From: Natronosporangium hydrolyticum
GTDB lineage: Bacteria > Actinomycetota > Actinomycetes > Mycobacteriales > Micromonosporaceae
DNA length: 64,000 nt
Direction: 5' to 3'
NCBI RefSeq assembly: GCF_016925615.1
Contig: NZ_CP070499.1
Location: 4,960,001-5,024,000 of the forward strand
Below, one piece after another: positions 51,792 through 62,517 of this stretch. The notes beneath the pieces were generated by a model, which was not told the DNA's origin, did not search any database, and worked only from the letters and a program-made list of their open reading frames with translations. Every line of letters starts with the position of its first letter. The first letter of the stretch is position 1. The position numbers were made by a program, and so were the translations under genes.

Positions 51792-52716
51792 ATCGACCAT
51801 CACCGACAGCGGAGTACCCATCGTCGTGGCCGACTTCGACGGTGCCGGCGCTCCGCTGCTGCTGCTCCACGGCGCCGGCAGCAACCTCGCCGCGCTCCGA
51901 CCACTAGCGACCGCGCTCACCAGCCGGCATCGCGTCGTCGCTGTGGACCTGCGCGGTCACGGCCGATCCGGCGACGGCCCGTGGACCTGGGATGCCGTGC
52001 TCGGCGACCTCGCCGCGGTGGTAAAGGCGCTCGCGCTCGACCCTCCGGCGGTGGTCGGCCACTCGCTGGGCGGCATGGTCGCCGCGCATTGGGCCAGCCA
52101 CCACCATGACTGCCCCGGGGTGATCAACCTGGACGGCAACCCGTCCCCTACCCACCCGGAGCAGCTTGCCGGGATGGATCCCGCCGATGCCGAAGAGGCC
52201 CTCCGCCGCCTGCACGACACGTTCGCGGCGATGGCCGCAGCGATGTCCGCACCGCTCACCGATGAACAGCTGGCGGCGGCCGAGGCGGCCCAGCAACAGG
52301 TCGCCCAGCGGTACGGCGAGGCGGGCCAGGCGCTGGTCGACGGGTTCCGACGCAGCCTGCGGCGGCAGGCGGATGGCACCACCCGGTTGCGCCCGGGCGC
52401 CGACACGGTGGCTGCGCTGCAGACCGCGATCGCGAGCTTCGACCTGCTCGGGGCGTACCGACGAGCCACGGCTCCGGCGCTTCATCTGCTCGCCACCGAG
52501 GACCTACCCGAACAGCAGGCGTTCGGGGAGCTCTACGCGGCGTACCGCACCGGGCTGCGGCGCGACCTGGCGGCCATAGCGGCGCAGCGCCCAGAGCTGC
52601 GGGTGCAGCCGCTGCCCGGTGCGAGCCACGCGCTCGCCGCCGAGCACCCGGCCCGGCTCGCCGCGCTGATCAGCGCCTTCCTGGCCGGCGAACCGCTGCC
52701 GGCGTGGGATGGGTGA
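51784..52716 (+). CDS. Alpha/beta hydrolase
   Basis: 310 residues from the ATG at 51784, overlapping the HTH gene. Alpha/beta-hydrolase features: LLLLHGAGSN oxyanion loop (25-34), VDLRGHGRSGD, nucleophile Ser94 in GHSLGG, and a late GASHAL carrying the catalytic His (about 286). The lid region (about 135-200) is Ala/Gln-rich. Substrate unknown; esterase, lactonase or haloperoxidase-like activity is possible. Its stop directly abuts the stop of galE on the other strand. Confidence 0.87.
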   Translation: MTESTITDSGVPIVVADFDGAGAPLLLLHGAGSNLAALRPLATALTSRHRVVAVDLRGHGRSGDGPWTWDAVLGDLAAVVKALALDPPAVVGHSLGGMVAAHWASHHHDCPGVINLDGNPSPTHPEQLAGMDPADAEEALRRLHDTFAAMAAAMSAPLTDEQLAAAEAAQQQVAQRYGEAGQALVDGFRRSLRRQADGTTRLRPGADTVAALQTAIASFDLLGAYRRATAPALHLLATEDLPEQQAFGELYAAYRTGLRRDLAAIAAQRPELRVQPLPGASHALAAEHPARLAALISAFLAGEPLPAWDG

Positions 52717-53712
52717 TCAGCCCAGCCGCTCGGCCCGCACCTCGGCCCAGCGCAGCGAGTCTCGGATGCCGTCGGCGAGGGAGTGCTCGGGCGTCCAGCC
52801 GAGCAACCGACGGGCCCGGTCGCTGCGGGTGTAGGCGCCGGCGACGTCGCCCAGCCGGGGCCCGGTCTCCCGGGTGCGCAGCGACTCGCCGGTGACCTGC
52901 TCGTACCCGACCAGCATCTCCCGCACCGTGGTGCCGGTGCCGGTGCCCAGGTTGATCACCTGGTAGCCGGAGCCGTCCTTTGGAACCACCTCGTCGAAGC
53001 TGCGCAGCCCCGCCAGGTGGGCCGCGGCCAGGTCCCAAACGTGGATGAAGTCGCGGATGCCGGTGCCGTCCCGGGTAGGCCAGTCGGTGCCGGTGATGGC
53101 GAACTCGGCGCCGGTCTCAGAGGCTTCGATCAACTTGCCGAGCAGGTGGGTCGGGCGGGGGGTCTGCAGGCCGGTGCGCAGTTGCGGGTCGGCGCCGATC
53201 GGGTTGAAGTAACGCAGCGACAATGCCCGCAGCTCGGTGGCGGCCGCCACATCCTGCAGCATCACCTCGACCGCGGCCTTGGTCCGGGCGTACGGGCTGC
53301 CCGGTTCGATCGCCGACTCCTCGTCGACCGCGAAATCGTCTCCCGGGCCGTACATCGCGGCGGTCGAGCTGAACAGTAGCCGGGGCCGACCGTTGCGCAG
53401 CAGGTGCTGAACGAACGCGATGGTCTTGGCGACGTTCGCGTGCCAGTAGCGGAGCGGGTCGCTGACCGACTCCGGCACCACGATCAGCGCCGCGCAATGA
53501 ACCGTCGCCTCGATCTCCGGATGGTCGGCGAAGATTTGATCCAGCAGGGCCCCGTCGGCGATGTCGCCACGATAGAAGCGGTGACCGTCGGTAAACTCAG
53601 CCCGACCGGTGACCAAATTGTCCAAAATGACTGACTCAACGCCGTTGTCTGCGCACGCAGAGGCGATCGTGCTTCCGATGAAGCCCGCTCCGCCGGTGAT
53701 CAGGACCTTCAC
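52717..53712 (-). CDS. galE: UDP-glucose 4-epimerase
   Basis: 331 residues. Rossmann TGGAGFIG (6-13), Ser-Ser-Thr 115-117, and Tyr141/Lys145 in SPYARTK form the SDR catalytic set; LRYFNPIGADP and the C-terminal RRLLGWTPEHSLADGI are typical of GalE. It interconverts UDP-glucose and UDP-galactose, supplying galactose for the surface glycan and possibly salvaging galactose from the alpha-galactosidase pathway. Single gene, divergent from the CDP-alcohol phosphatidyltransferase (80 bp). Confidence 0.9.
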   Translation of the reverse strand: MKVLITGGAGFIGSTIASACADNGVESVILDNLVTGRAEFTDGHRFYRGDIADGALLDQIFADHPEIEATVHCAALIVVPESVSDPLRYWHANVAKTIAFVQHLLRNGRPRLLFSSTAAMYGPGDDFAVDEESAIEPGSPYARTKAAVEVMLQDVAAATELRALSLRYFNPIGADPQLRTGLQTPRPTHLLGKLIEASETGAEFAITGTDWPTRDGTGIRDFIHVWDLAAAHLAGLRSFDEVVPKDGSGYQVINLGTGTGTTVREMLVGYEQVTGESLRTRETGPRLGDVAGAYTRSDRARRLLGWTPEHSLADGIRDSLRWAEVRAERLG

Positions 53713-53792
53713 GCCTTCCCCTCCCTGGTTCGCCGGACGGATGCTACGCCGCTAGGCTGTTGACTCGCATATGACCAGCTGTTGAACGTGGG

Positions 53793-54695
53793 GTGACGCA
53801 GGTGAGCCGCTTCTCCATGCAGCAGGTCCGCGCCACCTACAAGGTACGCGATTCGTGGTGGACGGTGCTGTTGGTGGACCCGGTCGCGGGCCGCCTGGTG
53901 CGGGTCGCCGCCGGCCGTGCCTGGATCACCCCGAACCGGCTCACCATCACCGCGTTTCTGCTGGGCATGGGCTCGGCAGCCGCCTTCTTGACCGGGCAGC
54001 CCGGCTGGCTGATAGTCGGCGCGCTGCTCTACCACGTGGGCTTCACCATCGATTGCATCGATGGCAAGCTCGCCCGGCTCACCGGCAGTGGCTCCGTCTT
54101 CGGCGGTTGGCTGGACTTCTTCCTGGACCGGATTCGGGTGATGATCTGTGTGATCGCCCTCTTCGCCGGCCAGTTCCTGCAGACCGACAACGCCGGCTTC
54201 CTCTTCGCCGCCATCGCGGTGGTCTTCCTGGCGCTCTTCGGGTATGTCAATGGCGCCGAGACCGACAAGGCGCGAGCGTCGCTGGCCCGCCGGGCCGGCG
54301 ACCCGGTCGACGACGAGGCCCTACTCGACACCGCCGCCGGCCCGGCGGGCGGGCTCGCTGGTCAGGTTCGGCGTTGGCTACACCAGCGCCGAATCCGATT
54401 CAACCTGGTCAGTGGCATCGAGTTCGAGATGGCCGTGCTGGTAGTCGCGCCGCTGGTGGTGGCGGCGACCGCCCCCGCCGGGCTGTTCTGGGTCACCGGC
54501 GTCGCCGGGCTGGCGTTGGTAGCGTTCGAGGCCGCGCTGATCGCCCGGTTCTGGCTCGCCGCCCGGCGCGCCGACGCCGAGCCGACTGACCAGCCGCCGG
54601 CGCCGGCGCCGGTCGGCCGCCAGCCCACCGCGCCGGACGAGGACGCCGCAGCCGGCCACGCCTCCACCCGCCCCTCTGGGCCGATCATGAGCTAG
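53793..54695 (+). CDS. CDP-alcohol phosphatidyltransferase family protein
   Basis: 300 residues from a GTG at 53793. The full family motif is present: D87-x2-DG-x2-AR-x8-G-x3-D108-x3-D112 (DCIDGKLARLTGSG onward), which binds metal and the CDP-alcohol. About six membrane spans, then a soluble Pro/Ala-rich tail. It links a phospho-alcohol to a diacylglycerol or to a sugar-inositol type acceptor; which one is unclear. Often found next to galE and nucleotidyltransferase genes in actinobacteria. The IS30 element begins 4 bp after its stop. Confidence 0.85.
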   Translation: MTQVSRFSMQQVRATYKVRDSWWTVLLVDPVAGRLVRVAAGRAWITPNRLTITAFLLGMGSAAAFLTGQPGWLIVGALLYHVGFTIDCIDGKLARLTGSGSVFGGWLDFFLDRIRVMICVIALFAGQFLQTDNAGFLFAAIAVVFLALFGYVNGAETDKARASLARRAGDPVDDEALLDTAAGPAGGLAGQVRRWLHQRRIRFNLVSGIEFEMAVLVVAPLVVAATAPAGLFWVTGVAGLALVAFEAALIARFWLAARRADAEPTDQPPAPAPVGRQPTAPDEDAAAGHASTRPSGPIMS

Positions 54696-54699
54696 ACAG

Positions 54700-55867
54700 C
54701 CGACACGCCGGGGTGGTTTCAAGCGGTCGGTGCAAGGAGTAGTTGATTCAAGGCCTCCGCGGGAGTATCCCATCCCAGGGTCTCCCGCGGACGGCCGTTC
54801 AGCGACACCGCGACCGTGTCCATCTCGGCCTGGCTGACGACAGAGAAGTTGGTTTTGCCTCTCGGGTAGTACTGACGCAGCAGCCTGTTGGTGTTTTCGT
54901 TGGTGCCCCGCTGCCAGGGCGAGTGCGGATCACACAGGAACACCGGGCAGCCTGTGGCCAGGGTGAAGGAGGCATGACCAGCCAGTTCGCTTCCCTGGTC
55001 CCAGGTCAGCGAACGCACTAGATGCTGCGGCAGGCGGGCCATCAATCCGCGCACTACCGTCAATACCTCCGGGCTGGAGCGGTCAACAGGCAATGCGCCG
55101 AGCATCACAAACCGGGTGGTGCGCTCCACTAGAGTCACCATCGCCGAGGCGTTGTTACGGCCCAGGACCAGGTCACCTTCCCAATGCCCGGGCACTGCCC
55201 GGTCGTTGGCCTCGGCCGGACGCGCCGAGATATGCACCTGCTCGGTCACCCACGGCTTACCACAGATCGCCCCCCGGGCGGCCTGCGCGGCGCGGGACTG
55301 CGAACGCCGCTGCTTACGGCCGGTACGTAGCGCGTCGTTGACCAGCTCCCGCAGACTTCCCCGCGCCTGCAGATAGATGGACTTGTAGATCGTCTCGTGG
55401 CTGACCTGCATCTGGGGCATACCTGTGAAGGTACGCCGCAAGGAGTGGGTGATCTGCTGAGGCGACCAACGTTGCCGCAGCCAGGTAGCGACTTGCTCAC
55501 GCAACGGTTTGTGGTCCAGTCGGCGGGGTTTAGGCCGCGCACGCCGCTTCTCGGCGTGTCGCTGCGCCCACTGGGCGGTGTAGCCCCACCGGTACAGCCC
55601 GCCCCGCACCGGCCCGAGCGGGTTTTTCGTTCCATGCCGCGAGGAATGCGACCGTGCGATTTCCCGCCATACCGACGAGAATCCCACCCCGAGCGCTGCC
55701 GCGATCTGCTCGAAGGTCGATCCCTGCCGCCATAGGTTCTCGATCACCTGCCGGTGCCCCAACGTCAACACATGCGCCCGAGCCATGCACCCACTCCGTT
55801 CAACCGGTCCATGCCGTGGTCAACGAACCACTTGCACGGACCGGTTGAACCGAAGCGGGCGTGTCGG
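54700..55867. mobile_element. IS30-family insertion sequence
   Basis: 1168-bp element with imperfect 37-bp terminal inverted repeats (54700-54736 and 55831-55867; 30 of 37 match, outer ten bases CCGACACGCC perfect). It contains one intact transposase gene. No clear target duplication flanks it, so the site may be old or rearranged. Confidence 0.85.
54719..55786 (-). CDS. IS30-family transposase
   Basis: 355 residues. N-terminal HTH (VIENLWRQGSTFEQIAAALG and VSHETIYKSIY), then the IS30 DDE catalytic core: Asp in GHWEGDLVLG, Asp in LTWDQGSELAGH, Glu in PWQRGTNENTN, followed by LLRQYYPRGKTNFS. No frameshift, so the enzyme looks active. Its C-terminal end lies within the left terminal repeat region, as usual for IS30 elements. 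Confidence 0.95.
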   Translation of the reverse strand: MARAHVLTLGHRQVIENLWRQGSTFEQIAAALGVGFSSVWREIARSHSSRHGTKNPLGPVRGGLYRWGYTAQWAQRHAEKRRARPKPRRLDHKPLREQVATWLRQRWSPQQITHSLRRTFTGMPQMQVSHETIYKSIYLQARGSLRELVNDALRTGRKQRRSQSRAAQAARGAICGKPWVTEQVHISARPAEANDRAVPGHWEGDLVLGRNNASAMVTLVERTTRFVMLGALPVDRSSPEVLTVVRGLMARLPQHLVRSLTWDQGSELAGHASFTLATGCPVFLCDPHSPWQRGTNENTNRLLRQYYPRGKTNFSVVSQAEMDTVAVSLNGRPRETLGWDTPAEALNQLLLAPTA

Positions 55868-55875
55868 GCCACCAC

Positions 55876-55924
55876 GCTCATGATCGGCGGGGCACTGGAC
55901 GCTCATGATCGGCGGGACACTGGA
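55876..55924. repeat. 25-bp tandem direct repeat
   Basis: Two units (55876-55899 and 55901-55924) share GCTCATGATCGGCGGG and differ at one base. The core ATGATCGGCGG also forms the arms of the palindrome at 61623-61657, pointing to a dispersed intergenic element. It lies just before the LLM oxidoreductase gene. Confidence 0.75.
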
Positions 55925-55944
55925 GTCCGGTAGCGTGAGCGGCC

Positions 55945-56835
55945 ATGCGCGTCGGCATCGTGATCCTCCCGGACCAACCCTGGGCGCAGGCGTCCCGCCG
56001 CTGGCGGCTCGCGGAAGAGTACGGCTTCGACCATGCCTGGACCTACGACCACCTCGGCTGGCGGGACCTCGTCGACGGCCCCTGGTTCGACGCGGTTCCG
56101 ACCCTCACCGCCGCCGCCACGGTGACCTCCCGGATCCGGCTGGGCACGCTGGTCGCCTCCCCGAACTTCCGCCACCCGGTCCACTTCGCACGAGAGGTGA
56201 CCGCGCTCGACGACCTCACCGGCGGCCGGCTCACGATCGGGATCGGCGCCGGTGGGACCGGACACGACGACCGGGTCCTCGGCCTACCAGCGCTCACGAA
56301 GCGGCAGCGGGTCGACCGGTTCGCCGAGTTCGTCACCCTGCTCGACAGGTTGCTACGCGACGGCCGCGCCGACTTCGAGGGGGACCACTACCGAGCCGTC
56401 GATGCCCGCAGCCACCCCGGATGTGTCCAGCAACCCCGGTGCCCGTTCCTGGTTGCGGCGAACGGCCCGCGCTCGATGCGGCTCGCCGCCCAGCTCGGCC
56501 AGGGCTGGGTGACGATCGGCTCTCCCGCCGACGACCTCGACGCGTGGTGGCGCTCGGTCGCCGCGCTGGTCACCCACTTCGAGGAGCTGGCGATCGCCGC
56601 CGGCCGCGACCCCGCCGACCTCGACCGGGTGTTGTCGCTCGACGCCGCCCCGGTCTTCTCGCTCACCAGCGTGGACTACTTCGCGGAGGCTACCGGGCGC
56701 GCCGCCGAACTCGGCTTCACCGATGTGATCACCCACTGGCCGCGAGCCGACAGCTGGTACGCCGGCAGTGAGACCACGTTGGAGCGGGTGGTCAGCGAGC
56801 TGCTGCCCACGATCCGGAACCCCGACGGTGCCTGA
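55945..56835 (+). CDS. LLM-class flavin-dependent oxidoreductase
   Basis: 296 residues. Luciferase-like fold: the start MRVGIVILPDQPWAQASRRW, TYDHLGW near residue 33, SRIRLGTLVASPNFRHP (the FMN/F420-binding segment), and ALDDLTGGRLTIGIGAGG. Members use F420 or FMN to oxidise diverse substrates; F420 is common in this phylum, but which one is used here cannot be told. Stand-alone gene after the IS30 element and the 25-bp repeats. Confidence 0.88.
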   Translation: MRVGIVILPDQPWAQASRRWRLAEEYGFDHAWTYDHLGWRDLVDGPWFDAVPTLTAAATVTSRIRLGTLVASPNFRHPVHFAREVTALDDLTGGRLTIGIGAGGTGHDDRVLGLPALTKRQRVDRFAEFVTLLDRLLRDGRADFEGDHYRAVDARSHPGCVQQPRCPFLVAANGPRSMRLAAQLGQGWVTIGSPADDLDAWWRSVAALVTHFEELAIAAGRDPADLDRVLSLDAAPVFSLTSVDYFAEATGRAAELGFTDVITHWPRADSWYAGSETTLERVVSELLPTIRNPDGA

Positions 56836-56905
56836 CCCTCGTCACCGACCGTAGAGCCGATCAAGGTCGCGAATGTCCACGCCGCGAATCGTCGCCTTGG
56901 CCGAA

Positions 56906-56927
56906 TAGCCTGAAAAAATTTAGGCTA
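56906..56927. terminator. Weak hairpin between convergent genes
   Basis: TAGCCT (56906-56911) and AGGCTA (56922-56927) flank an A/T-rich loop, an unusually AT-rich spot in this region. It lies between the convergent LLM and acetyltransferase genes, so a terminator is plausible. AGGCTAGT is repeated 15 bp downstream. Confidence 0.35.
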
Positions 56928-56939
56928 GTTGGATTAAGG

Positions 56940-57479
56940 CTAGTCGGGGTGGGCTGGCAGGTGGAGCAACATCCGGGTATTGCCCAGGATGTTCGGCTTG
57001 ACCCGGTCCAACTCCAGAAACTCGGCCACCCCTTCGTCGTACGAGCGGAGTAGCTGCTCGTAGACCTCCGGCGGCACCGGCGCCCCGTCGACCTCGGCGA
57101 ACCCGAACCGGGCGAAGAAGCCCCGCTCAAAGGTGAGCACGAAGACCCGCTCCAGCCCCAACCGGCGTGCCTGCGCCAGCAGCTCGGCCACGATCCGGCC
57201 ACCGATGTTGCGACCCCGGTACGCCGGATCGACCGCCACCGTGCGCACCTCGCCGAGGTCCTCCCACATCACGTGAAGCGCGCCGCAGCCGACCACCGGG
57301 CCGGTAGGACCGGCAGTCGCCACCCAGAACTCCTGCACATCCTCGTACAACGTGACGGTGGCCTTGCTCAACAGTCGCCGGTCCATGCTGTACGTGTCGA
57401 CGAGGCAGCGGATGCCCCGGACATCGGCCGCCCGGGCCCGACGAACCTCGATCTCCGCTGGGTCAGCGGCGCCGCTCAC
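56940..57479 (-). CDS. Amino-acid N-acetyltransferase (GNAT; arginine-pathway type)
   Basis: 179 residues from a GTG at 57479, chosen because GGAGG is 7 nt upstream and it overlaps the DUF501 stop (GTGA). The GNAT core is VRTVAVDPAYRGRNIGGRIV with AcCoA-binding R-x-x-x-G-x-G, and LERVFVLTFERGFFARFGF follows. Small stand-alone GNATs of this type serve as N-acetylglutamate synthase in actinobacteria; the specific activity is inferred from similarity. Confidence 0.78.
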   Translation of the reverse strand: MSGAADPAEIEVRRARAADVRGIRCLVDTYSMDRRLLSKATVTLYEDVQEFWVATAGPTGPVVGCGALHVMWEDLGEVRTVAVDPAYRGRNIGGRIVAELLAQARRLGLERVFVLTFERGFFARFGFAEVDGAPVPPEVYEQLLRSYDEGVAEFLELDRVKPNILGNTRMLLHLPAHPD

Positions 57480-57982
57480 TCCCGATCCTCCCGGGGGACG
57501 CACGGACCGCCGGTCCACCAGGGCTCCACCGCGGCCCGCACCTCATCGCCGATCGGATTGACGCCAGGGCCGGCGGCAAGTGCGTGACCCAGCAGCGCGT
57601 GTAGGCACTTCACCCGGCCCGGCATCCCGCCGGCGGAGACCCCGGTGAGCTCCGGCACCGGCTCGATCGCCTCCCGGGCGACGAGGTAGCTGCGGTGCGC
57701 GGCCTGGTAGGCCGCCGCCAGGCCAGGATCCTCGGCCAGCCGGGCGGTCATCTCTTTCATCACCCCGCTCGCCTCCAACCGGCCACAGGCCGCCGAGGCC
57801 CGGGGGCAGGTGAGGTAGTAGAGGGTCGGGAACGGGGTGCCGTCGGCCAGCCGAGGCGTGGTCTCGACCACGTCCGGCAGCCCGCAGGGACACCGGTGCG
57901 CCACCGCCCGGGTGCCCCGCGGTGGCCGACCCAGCTGCGCCTCGACCGCGGCCAGGTCGGCCGGGTCGACCGACTCGTTCAC
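57476..57982 (-). CDS. DUF501 domain protein
   Basis: 168 residues from a GTG at 57982 that overlaps the stop of the FtsB-like gene. DUF501 markers: AHRCPCGLPDVVETTPRL, FPTLYYLTCPRASAACGRLE, and GGMPGRVKCLHALLGHALA. Several conserved Cys and His suggest a metal site. Function unknown; the gene is consistently placed between ftsB/divIC and eno-linked genes in actinobacteria, so a role near cell division or wall growth is possible. Confidence 0.9.
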   Translation of the reverse strand: MNESVDPADLAAVEAQLGRPPRGTRAVAHRCPCGLPDVVETTPRLADGTPFPTLYYLTCPRASAACGRLEASGVMKEMTARLAEDPGLAAAYQAAHRSYLVAREAIEPVPELTGVSAGGMPGRVKCLHALLGHALAAGPGVNPIGDEVRAAVEPWWTGGPCVPREDRE

Positions 57983-58593
57983 GGGCTCTCCTCCGGCTCC
58001 GGCAACGACGGGTCGGCCGGATCGGCATCATCGCCGGGGGCGGGTGGCTCTGGCTCGGCAGGGCCCTCACTGGCGCTCTGGATGCTCAGCCACAGCGTGT
58101 CCCACCAGATCTCGGGTGGCGCCGGCACATCGTCCGGGTCGAACCCGGTCTCCGGCGGCGGCTGATCCTCTTCGGGCACGATCAGCAGCTGTTCTCCCGG
58201 TTCGCCGAAGTAGAGCCGGCGCCGGGCCTGGATCCGGATGTAGTCGTCGTCGGACCACAGGGCCGCCTCCGCCTCAAGGTCGGCGACGTGGCTGCGCTGC
58301 TGCTCCTGCGCCGCCCGCAGCTCGGCGATCTCTGCCTGCTGGGCGAGGTAGACGCGCAGCGGGAAGACATAGCTCAGACCCAGCGCCGCCAACACGAAAC
58401 CGAGCACGACCGCCCGGGCGGTGAACCGGCCCCGGGGCCGCGGGGCGGAGGTGCGGGTGGTGCCGCCCGGCCCGCGGGCGTTGGGGCGCCGGGACGAGGT
58501 CGGCCGGGCGCCCGGCCGACCGGCGGCGGGGGTCGGCGCAGCGGCGCCTGGCCGACGCCGGGCGTTACCCGGTCGGGTCGACCGATCCCGCAT
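57979..58593 (-). CDS. FtsB/DivIC-like septum formation initiator
   Basis: 204 residues from the ATG at 58593, with GGAGG 5 nt upstream; a GTG at 58599 is possible. A long Pro/Arg-rich cytoplasmic N-terminus (about 1-55), one membrane helix (FTARAVVLGFVLAALGLSYV), then a coiled coil (LAQQAEIAELRAAQEQQRSH) and LYFGEPGEQLLIVPEED, the family pattern. It links division proteins at the septum. First of a three-gene overlap chain with DUF501 and the acetyltransferase, downstream of enolase. Confidence 0.88.
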   Translation of the reverse strand: MRDRSTRPGNARRRPGAAAPTPAAGRPGARPTSSRRPNARGPGGTTRTSAPRPRGRFTARAVVLGFVLAALGLSYVFPLRVYLAQQAEIAELRAAQEQQRSHVADLEAEAALWSDDDYIRIQARRRLYFGEPGEQLLIVPEEDQPPPETGFDPDDVPAPPEIWWDTLWLSIQSASEGPAEPEPPAPGDDADPADPSLPEPEESP

Positions 58594-58677
58594 CGCCACC
58601 TCCTCCCCAAGCCGCCGGCCAGCAGGTGCCCGGCTCGACGCCGATCGTACGACGGCAGTTGGTCGCTAAGACGACGC

Positions 58678-61235
<2,558 letters not shown>

Positions 61236-61246
<11 letters not shown>

Positions 61247-61583
61247 GCCCCACCTCGCCTTCGGCGATCAGATCGTCCATGGTCGTGGTGAACGTGCGCC
61301 AGGTCTTGGCTGAGCGGTTCAGTTGCGCCCGACCGGCCTCAGTGAGTGCGTAGTACTTCCGATGCGGGCCGGACTCCGAGGGCACCACATAGGTGCTCAG
61401 GTAGCCGGCCTGAAAAAGTCGACGGAGCGTGCCATAGACGGAGGCGTCGCCGAGCTCGGTCAGGCCGGCGTCGCGGAGCCGGTGCAGCACGTCGTAGCCG
61501 TAACCGTCTCGTTTGTCCAACACCGCGAGCACCGCAAGGTCCAGCACTCCCTTGAGTAGCTGGGTCACATCCACACACCACAC
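61236..61583 (-). CDS. PadR-family transcriptional regulator
   Basis: 115 residues. Winged helix: QLLKGVLDLAVLAVLDKRDG, YGYDVLHRLRDAGLTELGDA and VYGTLRRLFQAGYLSTYVVP, ending with the dimer helix. No clear Shine-Dalgarno; the start is GTG at 61583, directly after an operator-like repeat, and the mRNA could be leaderless. It overlaps the HAAS gene and likely represses the pair until relieved by a signal. Confidence 0.88.
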
Positions 61584-61603
61584 ACTACTGCGCTATACGT
61601 AGT
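61584..61603 (-). promoter_or_regulatory. Operator/promoter region of the PadR gene
   Basis: On the minus strand ACTAC-GTATAGCGCA-GTAGT is an inverted repeat with 10-bp spacing that ends at the PadR start codon. The central TATAGC could be a -10 element, so repressor and polymerase would compete here. Confidence 0.5.
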
Positions 61604-61622
61604 ACCGCAACCGCAACCCCTC

Positions 61623-61657
61623 CCGCCGATCATGGACCTAGGGTCCATGATCGGCGG
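61623..61657. repeat. 16-bp perfect palindrome of a dispersed motif
   Basis: CCGCCGATCATGGACC, loop TAG, and the exact complement. It lies between divergent PadR and methyltransferase genes, where a terminator is not needed. The arm core ATGATCGGCGG also occurs twice at 55876-55924. May be a REP-like element. Confidence 0.75.
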
Positions 61658-61746
61658 CTTTCGGGCCCCCAAACCCCATGATCAACGCAGAAAAGTGACC
61701 GAGTTACCGGGTGTGCTCGTCGGCGGATATCGATAGGGTCCACCAG

Positions 61747-62517
61747 ATGGGGGACCCGAGACTTTCTCGGTTCGTCGACTACGACAATGTCGCCGACCGT
61801 TACCGACACGGCCGCCAACTCAGCCCGGCGGCGCTGCACCGCTGGCGGGACGCGGTGCTGGCGCATCTTCCCGATGGCCCGCTACGGGTGCTGGACGTCG
61901 GCGCCGGCACCGGGTTCTTCGCCACCGCCTGGCCCCGCTGGCGGCCCGGGAGCTCGGTGGTCGCGGTGGAGCCGAATCAGGCCATGATCCGCGCGGGCCC
62001 GGAGTCGGTCCGCTACCTCCGCGCGGTGGCTGAGCGGCTACCGGTCAGGTCCGGCGCCTTCGACGTGGTGTGGATCTCCACCGCCCTGCACCATTTCGTC
62101 GATCTACCTCGGGCGATCGCGGAGTGCGTCCGCGCGCTGCGGCCAGACGGCCGGCTGTTGATCCGCACCTTCCTCCCCGGGCACACCCGGGTCACCTGGG
62201 CCGGCGCCTTCCCCGGCCATTCCAAGGCGCTCGCCCGCTTCCCCGATCTCGACCGACTAATTGAGGTCTGCGAGCCGCACGGATGGGAGCTCAGCCACCT
62301 CGGCGCGGTCACCGAAGGTGAGTACAACTTTGCCCAGTGGGCGGACTGGGTGGAGCAGATGCGCCACGCCGACACGATCCTGACCGCGCTCACCGATGCC
62401 GAGATCGCCACCGGGGTGGCGGCGCTGCGGGCAGCGCCCGCCCGCCGGGCTCCGGTAGAGCTGAGCCTGCTGGTGCTGCGCTATCCCGCTTCGGCCGCCC
62501 GCACCCGGTCGGCGTAG
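61747..62517 (+). CDS. Class I SAM-dependent methyltransferase
   Basis: 256 residues from the ATG at 61747 (frame open from 61711). SAM motif VLDVGAGTGFFATAWPRW (about residues 47-64), VAVEPNQAMI, and DVVWISTALHHFVDLPRAI as motif II. A Methyltransf_11 type; substrate unknown. Its end overlaps mazG by 37 bp tail to tail. No neighbour suggests a pathway. Confidence 0.85.
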   Translation: MGDPRLSRFVDYDNVADRYRHGRQLSPAALHRWRDAVLAHLPDGPLRVLDVGAGTGFFATAWPRWRPGSSVVAVEPNQAMIRAGPESVRYLRAVAERLPVRSGAFDVVWISTALHHFVDLPRAIAECVRALRPDGRLLIRTFLPGHTRVTWAGAFPGHSKALARFPDLDRLIEVCEPHGWELSHLGAVTEGEYNFAQWADWVEQMRHADTILTALTDAEIATGVAALRAAPARRAPVELSLLVLRYPASAARTRSA

